Shown here one piece after another: positions 30,752 to 36,497 of a DNA stretch of 36,497 bases. Where the stretch lies: the NCBI RefSeq assembly GCF_900143625.1, contig NZ_FRFF01000147.1, positions 1 through 36,497 on the forward strand. Reading direction: 5' to 3'. The stretch is from Nocardiopsis sp. JB363 (lineage in GTDB: Bacteria > Actinomycetota > Actinomycetes > Streptosporangiales > Streptosporangiaceae). Under the pieces are notes generated by a model. The model did no database searches. It saw only the letters and a list, made by a program, of their open reading frames with translations, and was not told the origin of the DNA. Each line of letters opens with the position of its first letter. The stretch's first letter is position 1. A program made the translations under genes and the position numbers.

Positions 30752-33700
30752 CGCCGCTTCCTCCACATCGATTCGAGCTGGTCCAGCTGGCCCGGGGCCA
30801 GTGAGATCAGGGGTTCGTCCGGGACGAGGTCCGGTGCGGGATCCGGCACCCGGGGCGTCGCGGGTTCGGCGACGGCTGCGAGGTCGGCGACCATGGGGTT
30901 GCGGAAGACCTGGCGTCCGGTGAGGACCCAGCCGGCCTTGCGGGCATCGCCGACCAGGCGCAGGGTGAGGACGCTGTCGCCGCCCAGGGCGAAGAAGTCC
31001 TCGTCCGCGCCGACCTCGTCCAGGCCCAGGACCTCGGCGTAGACGGCGCACAGGGCGCGTTCGGCTTCGGTGGCGGGGGCCCGCCCCACCTCGCGTCCGG
31101 CGGCGGTCTCGGTCGGGTCGGGCAGCGCCTTGCGGTCGACCTTGCCGTTGGCGGTGAGCGGCCATGCGTCCAGGGTGACGAAGGCGCTGGGGATCATGTA
31201 GCCGGGCAGGTCGGCGGAGAGCCCCGCTCGCAGGTCGGCCGCGTCCACCGACGCGCCGCTTCCGTCCGTGGTGAGGTAGGCGACGAGTCGGTGGTGTCCG
31301 TCGTCGCCCTCATGGGCGGTGACCACGGCCTGGGCGACTCCGTCGAGCCGGGCCAGAGCGGTCTCGATCTCGCCGAGTTCGATCCGAAAACCGCGGATCT
31401 TGACCTGGAAGTCGGCGCGACCCAGGAAGTCCAGGGTGCCGTCCTCACGCCAACGGGCCAGGTCACCGGCCCGATACATGCGCGCGCCCGGGACATGGGC
31501 GTAGGGGTCGGCGACGAAACGCTCGGCGGTCAGACCGAAACGCCCGTGGTAGCCCACACCCACGCCCTCCCCGGAGATGTACAGGTCACCGGCGACCCCC
31601 GGCGGCACGACTCGTAGGTGGTCGTCCAGCACGTAGACGCGGGTGTTGGCCATGGGGCGGCCGATGGAGACGGGCTCCCCGGCGTGGACGGGGTCCGTGG
31701 TGGACCAGATGGTGGTCTCGGTGGGCCCGTACACGTTGGTGACCTGTCGCGCGTGGGCGGCCAGGTCGTCGGCGAGCGCCTGGGGCAGCGCCTCGCCACC
31801 GACCAGGACGCGCAGGTCGTGCAGGACCTCGGGCTTGGTCTCCAGCAGCATCCGCCACAGGGTGGGGGTGGCCTGCATGACGTCGACGTGGTCCCGTTCG
31901 AGCAGGTCTACCAGGGCCACCCCGTCTCGGACGGTGTCCTTGTCGGCCAGCACCACGGTCGCGCCGAACAGCAACGGCAGGTACAACTCCAGGGCGGAGA
32001 TGTCGAAGCCGACCGTGGTCACCGCCAACCACCGCTCCCCCCGCGACAGCGGGAAACGACGCCCCATGTCGGTCAGGAAGTTGGCCAGGTTACGGTGATC
32101 GATCACCACACCCTTGGGCCGCCCCGTCGAACCCGACGTGTACAACACGTACGCCACCGCGCCGGGGACCCGGGCCGGTGACCTCGGGGTTTCCGCCCCC
32201 GTCGGGGCCGGGTGGTCCCCGTCCAGGTCCAGGACGGGGGTGGTGACACCGGCGGGGGCCCGCACTCCCCCACCGGTGAGCAACAGGGCCGTGCCCGAGT
32301 CCTCCAGCATGTACGCCAGACGATCGGCCGGGAACTCCGGATCCAACGGCAGGTACACACCGCCCACCCGCTGCACGGCCAGCAGCGCGGCGAGCATGTC
32401 GGCCGAGCGCGGCAGGGCCACGCCCACCGTCCGTCCGGGGCCGACCCCGTGGGCGTGCAGCAGGGCGGCGATCCGTTCGGTCCCGCGGTGCAGGTCGGCG
32501 TAGGTGTGGGCCCCGGAGCCGTCTTCGACCGCGGTCGCCTCGGGGGTGCGCTCGGCCCACTCCCGGAGGGCGTCGCAGGGCACCGGTGCGGTGATGGGGG
32601 TCTCGGTGTGGTTGAAGCCCTCCAGGATCCGGTCCCCTTCGGTCGCGCCGAGCACGTCCAACTCGCCCAGCGCCAGGTCGGGGTCGGCCGCGACGCGGTC
32701 CAGCAGGTGCACGAGCCGGGCGGCGATCAGCTCGGCCGTGCCGGTGTCGAACAGGTCCGAGGAGTGGTTGAGCGCCAGGCGGGTGCCCCTCTCGGGATCC
32801 TCGACGTAGGCGAACTCCAGGTCGAACCTGGCCGTGTCCAGCGGAGTCTCGACCAGCTGGGTGGTCGAGTCGAAGAGGCGGTCCGTGCCCCGGGGCCGAC
32901 GCTGGTAGGACACCATCGTCTGGAAGAGCGGGTGGCGGCTGACCGAACGTTGCGGGCGCAGTGCCTCCACGACCGTGTCGAAGGGGGCGTCGGCGTTGGC
33001 GAAACCGGCCAGGTCCACCTCGCGTACCCGGGCCAGGAGTTCGGCGAAGGTGGGCCGTCCGGACAGGTCCAGGCGCAGTACGAGGGTGTTGAGGAAGAAC
33101 CCGACCGTGTCCTGGAGACCCTCGTCGGCGCGGTCGGCGACCGGACTGCCCAGGGGGATGTCCTCGCCCGCGCCGAGTCGGTGCAGGAGGGTGGCGACGG
33201 CGGCCTGGACCACCATGAACACCGTGACTCCGTGCGCGACGGCCAACTCGGTCAGGGCCGAGTGGAGTTCGGTGTCGACCGGAACCTGGACCAGCCCGCC
33301 GGTGTGCGAGGGAAGGGCCGGTCGGGGTCGGTCGGTGGGCAGGACGAGCTCGTCGGGGAGCCCCGCCAGGCTGTGACGCCAGTGGACGAGCCGGCCCCCG
33401 AGCGGGCTGTCGGGGTCGTCGGCCGCACCCAGCCAGTCCAGACGAGCGGCGGCGTAGTCGGCGTACTGGAGCGGCAACGGCGCCCAGTCGGGGGCCCGGC
33501 CCCGGGCGCGGGCACGGTAGGCGGTGTCCAGGTCCCGAAGGAGAGGCCCGAAGGACCACTCGTCGGCGACGAGGTGGTGCAGGACCACCAGGATGACGCA
33601 GCCCTCGCCGATCTCGGGGCCGGTGAGCAGGCGTACACGCAGGGGCGGGCGTTCGGCCAGGTCGAAGGGTTGGGCGGTGATACGGGCGAGCTCGGCGTCC

Positions 33701-36497
33701 AGGGGGCCGGACAGGGCGCGGGCGGCCACGTCGACGGTGTCGGCCGGCAGCGGGTGGGGCACCGGAACGCCCGTGTCGGCGGGGTCGGTGCGGATGGCGG
33801 TGCGCAGGACCTCGTGGCGCCCGACCAGGTCCATGACGGCGGCCGGCAGGATGTCCGGGTCCAAGGGATCGTCGACGCGCACCGCGAGGGGCACGTTGTA
33901 GGCGCCGCCGGATTCGTGGACCCGGTCGATGAGCCAGAGCCGGTGCTGGGCGTGGGACAGCCGCCGGGGTTCGTCTGCGGGCCGGGGGGTGACGGCCGGC
34001 CGGGCGTGGCCGGTGTGTTCGGTGCGCCGGGCCAGGGCGGCGGCGGTGGGCGCCTCGAAGAGGTCGCGAACGCCCACGTCCGCACCGAGCAGGGTGCGGG
34101 TCCGGGCCACCACCCGGGTGGCGAGCAGCGAGTGGCCGCCCAGGGCGAAGAAGTCCTCGTCGGGGCCGACCCGGTCACGGCCCAGGACGTCGGCGAACAC
34201 CCCGCACAGGATCTCCTCGCGGGCGGTGGTGGGTGCGCGCCCGTGGTCGTCCGCGCCGGTGATGGTGCCCGGGTCGGGCAGGGCCTTGCGGTCCACCTTG
34301 CCGTTGGCGGTGAGCGGGAGGGTGTCGAGCAGGACGACCGCACCGGGCACCATGTAGTCCGGCAACAGCCGGGCCATGTGCGCTCGCAGGGCCTCCGGTG
34401 AGGTCCGCGCCGGGGCCCCGGGGGTGGGGACGACGTGGGCGGCGAGCCGAACGTGGCCGGCTTCGTCTCCGCGAGCGGTCACGACCGCCTCGGCGACGCC
34501 GGGAGCGGACAGCAGTGCGGATTCGATCTCGCCGAGTTCGATCCGAAAACCGCGGATCTTGACCTGGAAGTCGGCGCGACCCAGGAAGTCCAGGGTGCCG
34601 TCCTCACGCCAACGGGCCAGGTCACCGGTCCGATACATGCGCGTGCCCGAAGCGGTCGCGAACGGGTCGGCGACGAAACGCTCGGCGGTCAGACCGAAAC
34701 GCCCGTGATAGCCCACACCCACGCCCTCCCCGGCGATGTACAGGTCACCGGCGACCCCGACCGGAGCGGGGCGAAGGGCGGTGTCCAGCACGTAGACGCG
34801 GGTGTTGGCCATAGGGCGGCCGATGGAGACGGGGCCGTCGGTGGTCAGGGGCACGGTGGTGGACCAGATGGTGGTCTCGGTGGGCCCGTAGACGTTGTGG
34901 GCGCCCGCGGAGCCTTGGGCCAACCTCACGGCCAAGGGCTCGGGGACCGCCTCACCGCCGACCAGGACCCGCATCCCCGACAGCACGGCGGCGTCGTGTT
35001 CGAGGAGCGACCGCCACAGGGAGGGGGTCGCCTGCATGATCGTTGCGCCCGAACGCGCGGCCAGGTCGGTGAGCAGCCGTGGGTCTCGGACGGTGTCCTT
35101 GTCGGCCAGCACCACGGTCGCGCCGAACAGCAACGGCAGGTACAACTCCAGGGCGGAGATGTCGAAGCCGACCGTGGTCACCGCCAACCACCGCTCCCCC
35201 CGCGACAGCGGGAAACGACGCCCCATGTCGGTCAGGAAGTTGGCCAGGTTACGGTGATCGATCACCACACCCTTGGGCCGCCCCGTCGAACCCGACGTGT
35301 ACAACACGTACGCCACCGCGCCGGGGATCGGTTCCTGGAAGTGGACGGCACCGATGCCGGTGGGTTCGTCCTCCCGGCCGACTTCGTCCAGGTCCAGGAG
35401 GGGGATGGTGACACCGGCGGGGGCCTGCACTCCCCCACCGGTGAGCAACAGGGCCGCGCCCGAGTCCTCCAGCATGTACGCCAGACGATCGGCCGGGAAC
35501 TCCGGATCCAACGACAGGTAGGCGGCACCGACCCGCTGCACTGCGAGCAAGGACGCCACCAGGTCCACCGAACGAGGCAGGGCCACGCCCACCGTCTGTC
35601 CGGGGCGGACCCCGCGCACGTACAGCAGAGCGGCGATGTCGGAGACCCAGGAGTCGAGCGCGGCGTAGGTGTGCTCGCCCTCGGCGTCGACCACCGCGGG
35701 GGTGCCGGGTGCCCAGGTCGCCCAGTCGGTGAGGGCGTCGCAGGGCCGCCGCGCGGTGATCGGGGTGTCGGTGCGGTTGAATCCGTCCAGGACTCGTTCG
35801 TGTTCGCTCGGGGTGAGGGTGGCGATCGCGGCCACGGGGGCGTCGGGGTGTTCGGCGATCTGGGTGAGGACGGTGCGCAGCCGGTCGAGGAGAGCGGTGG
35901 CCCGGCGGGTGTCCACGGCGTCGGGTCGGTGGCACAGTCGCAGGTCCAGGGTGCGGCCCGGGAACACGTTGAGCGAGACCGGGTAGTGGGTGGCGTCCTC
36001 GACCTGGACGTCGGTCAGGCGCGCCCCGGCGTGGTCGGTGTCGGCCAGGGCGTCCCGTCCGGGGAAGTTCTCGAAGACCAGGAGTGTGTCGAACAGCGGC
36101 GCGTGCCCGGCCAGTTCCTGGACGCGGGTCAGGGAGGCGTGGTGGTGTTCGGCCAGGGCCGCCTGGCGGCGCTGGAGGTCGATGAGCAGATCGCTCAGGG
36201 TGGTCCCCGGGCGCATGCGCAGCCGCACCGGAACGGTGTTGATGAACAGGCCCAGGGCGGTATCGGCGCCGGGCAGGTCGGTGGGCCGTCCGGAAACGGT
36301 GGCGCCGAAGACGACGTCGTCCCGGCCGGTGGCCGGACCCAGGACCAGGGCCCAGGCGGCCTGGACAAGGGTGTTGGTGGTGACGCCGAGGGCTCGCGCG
36401 GTGGCCGCCGCCCGGGTGGTCTCCTGCGGGGTGAGGCTCGCGTGCAGGATCCGCTGGGCGTCGCCGCCGTGGGCGGAGGCGTCGGGGGCCAGGAGGG
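30748..36497 (-). CDS. NRPS: (C)-A(Gly)-T-C-A(Gly)-T, N-terminus beyond the window
   Basis: About 1,916 residues are visible and the frame is open to the right edge. The order is the C-terminal part of a condensation domain (ALGVTTNTLVQAAWALVL, FDTLLVFENFPG), A1, carrier (LGGHSLL), a complete condensation domain (LSHAQHRLWLIDRV), A2, carrier (LGGDSV) and the tail LAPGQLDQLESMWRKRR. Both adenylation domains read D-I-L-Q-L-G-V-I-W-K, close to the glycine code. The second condensation motif is HHLVADE, with Glu replacing the usual Gly. The A domains share long identical DNA. Two glycines would be added to an upstream-made acyl-amino acid. The stop overlaps the next gene's TTG start. Confidence 0.95.
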   Translation of the reverse strand, partial: LLAPDASAHGGDAQRILHASLTPQETTRAAATARALGVTTNTLVQAAWALVLGPATGRDDVVFGATVSGRPTDLPGADTALGLFINTVPVRLRMRPGTTLSDLLIDLQRRQAALAEHHHASLTRVQELAGHAPLFDTLLVFENFPGRDALADTDHAGARLTDVQVEDATHYPVSLNVFPGRTLDLRLCHRPDAVDTRRATALLDRLRTVLTQIAEHPDAPVAAIATLTPSEHERVLDGFNRTDTPITARRPCDALTDWATWAPGTPAVVDAEGEHTYAALDSWVSDIAALLYVRGVRPGQTVGVALPRSVDLVASLLAVQRVGAAYLSLDPEFPADRLAYMLEDSGAALLLTGGGVQAPAGVTIPLLDLDEVGREDEPTGIGAVHFQEPIPGAVAYVLYTSGSTGRPKGVVIDHRNLANFLTDMGRRFPLSRGERWLAVTTVGFDISALELYLPLLFGATVVLADKDTVRDPRLLTDLAARSGATIMQATPSLWRSLLEHDAAVLSGMRVLVGGEAVPEPLAVRLAQGSAGAHNVYGPTETTIWSTTVPLTTDGPVSIGRPMANTRVYVLDTALRPAPVGVAGDLYIAGEGVGVGYHGRFGLTAERFVADPFATASGTRMYRTGDLARWREDGTLDFLGRADFQVKIRGFRIELGEIESALLSAPGVAEAVVTARGDEAGHVRLAAHVVPTPGAPARTSPEALRAHMARLLPDYMVPGAVVLLDTLPLTANGKVDRKALPDPGTITGADDHGRAPTTAREEILCGVFADVLGRDRVGPDEDFFALGGHSLLATRVVARTRTLLGADVGVRDLFEAPTAAALARRTEHTGHARPAVTPRPADEPRRLSHAQHRLWLIDRVHESGGAYNVPLAVRVDDPLDPDILPAAVMDLVGRHEVLRTAIRTDPADTGVPVPHPLPADTVDVAARALSGPLDAELARITAQPFDLAERPPLRVRLLTGPEIGEGCVILVVLHHLVADEWSFGPLLRDLDTAYRARARGRAPDWAPLPLQYADYAAARLDWLGAADDPDSPLGGRLVHWRHSLAGLPDELVLPTDRPRPALPSHTGGLVQVPVDTELHSALTELAVAHGVTVFMVVQAAVATLLHRLGAGEDIPLGSPVADRADEGLQDTVGFFLNTLVLRLDLSGRPTFAELLARVREVDLAGFANADAPFDTVVEALRPQRSVSRHPLFQTMVSYQRRPRGTDRLFDSTTQLVETPLDTARFDLEFAYVEDPERGTRLALNHSSDLFDTGTAELIAARLVHLLDRVAADPDLALGELDVLGATEGDRILEGFNHTETPITAPVPCDALREWAERTPEATAVEDGSGAHTYADLHRGTERIAALLHAHGVGPGRTVGVALPRSADMLAALLAVQRVGGVYLPLDPEFPADRLAYMLEDSGTALLLTGGGVRAPAGVTTPVLDLDGDHPAPTGAETPRSPARVPGAVAYVLYTSGSTGRPKGVVIDHRNLANFLTDMGRRFPLSRGERWLAVTTVGFDISALELYLPLLFGATVVLADKDTVRDGVALVDLLERDHVDVMQATPTLWRMLLETKPEVLHDLRVLVGGEALPQALADDLAAHARQVTNVYGPTETTIWSTTDPVHAGEPVSIGRPMANTRVYVLDDHLRVVPPGVAGDLYISGEGVGVGYHGRFGLTAERFVADPYAHVPGARMYRAGDLARWREDGTLDFLGRADFQVKIRGFRIELGEIETALARLDGVAQAVVTAHEGDDGHHRLVAYLTTDGSGASVDAADLRAGLSADLPGYMIPSAFVTLDAWPLTANGKVDRKALPDPTETAAGREVGRAPATEAERALCAVYAEVLGLDEVGADEDFFALGGDSVLTLRLVGDARKAGWVLTGRQVFRNPMVADLAAVAEPATPRVPDPAPDLVPDEPLISLAPGQLDQLESMWRKRR
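31924..32168. repeat. 245-bp perfect direct repeat, copy in Gly module 2
   Basis: Identical to 35083-35327, 3,159 bases away. It covers adenylation core motifs A3-A4 and the first specificity residues. Further identical tracts at the same offset include 31364-31469 (with 34523-34628). Confidence 0.95.
35083..35327. repeat. 245-bp perfect direct repeat, copy in Gly module 1
   Basis: Partner of 31924-32168. The surrounding A-domain sequence differs at many positions, so the identity is patchy, as after local gene conversion. Confidence 0.95.

Noticed and set aside
1..36497. CRISPR arrays, tRNA/rRNA genes, riboswitches
   Set aside because: No regularly spaced repeats, cloverleaf or rRNA-like sequence was seen. 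The only long repeats are inside the NRPS adenylation domains.

Overview
The window is very GC-rich, with the codon bias and gene families of an actinomycete. The mix of a eukaryote-like multidomain acyl-CoA carboxylase, DmdR/IdeR-type iron boxes and a Gly-Gly-Ser-hydroxyornithine NRPS line suggests Nocardiopsis or a relative such as Thermobifida. That genus guess is inference from gene content only.

Left part (1-7250): an eroded catabolic or mobile region. A gene start resembling a TnpB/transposase runs off the left edge. Next come the remains of an agmatine deiminase gene joined to the back half of an amidase gene. A minus-strand operon follows: type III CoA-transferase, citryl-CoA-lyase-like protein and intradiol dioxygenase. 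The first two now form one open frame after an apparent short-repeat deletion. A divergent amidohydrolase and an IclR regulator complete the cluster. The shared intergenic region carries a TGTCCG/CGGACA operator-like site and a good promoter. The substrate of this pathway cannot be read from the sequence.

Middle part (7089-13039): a small charged protein overlapping a membrane GAF protein, then a TetR-MMPL exporter pair with a double palindromic operator and a promoter predicting a leaderless tetR mRNA. A four-helix membrane protein follows, then a siderophore-interacting flavoprotein with a near-consensus iron box upstream.

13336-18848: a single gene for a 1,822-residue biotin-dependent carboxylase (biotin carboxylase, biotin carrier, ACC-like central region, carboxyltransferase), closed by a strong hairpin. 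A two-domain VOC protein follows.

Right part (19769-36497): a siderophore locus, all on the minus strand. Transcription runs from the right edge: NRPS with two Gly modules (truncated by the window), NRPS with one Ser module, and NRPS with one N5-hydroxyornithine module plus thioesterase. An iron box and the import/export operon follow: lipoprotein ferric-siderophore receptor, MbtH, EntS-like exporter, second siderophore-interacting reductase. Specificity residues read by eye give Gly-Gly-Ser-hOrn, matching the core of fuscachelin-type mixed catechol/hydroxamate siderophores. The loading, Arg, dihydroxybenzoate and ornithine-hydroxylase genes would lie beyond the right edge. The likely logic is that iron starvation lifts DmdR/IdeR from both boxes. 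The product is then exported by the MFS protein, recaptured by the lipoprotein and reduced by the two flavoproteins.
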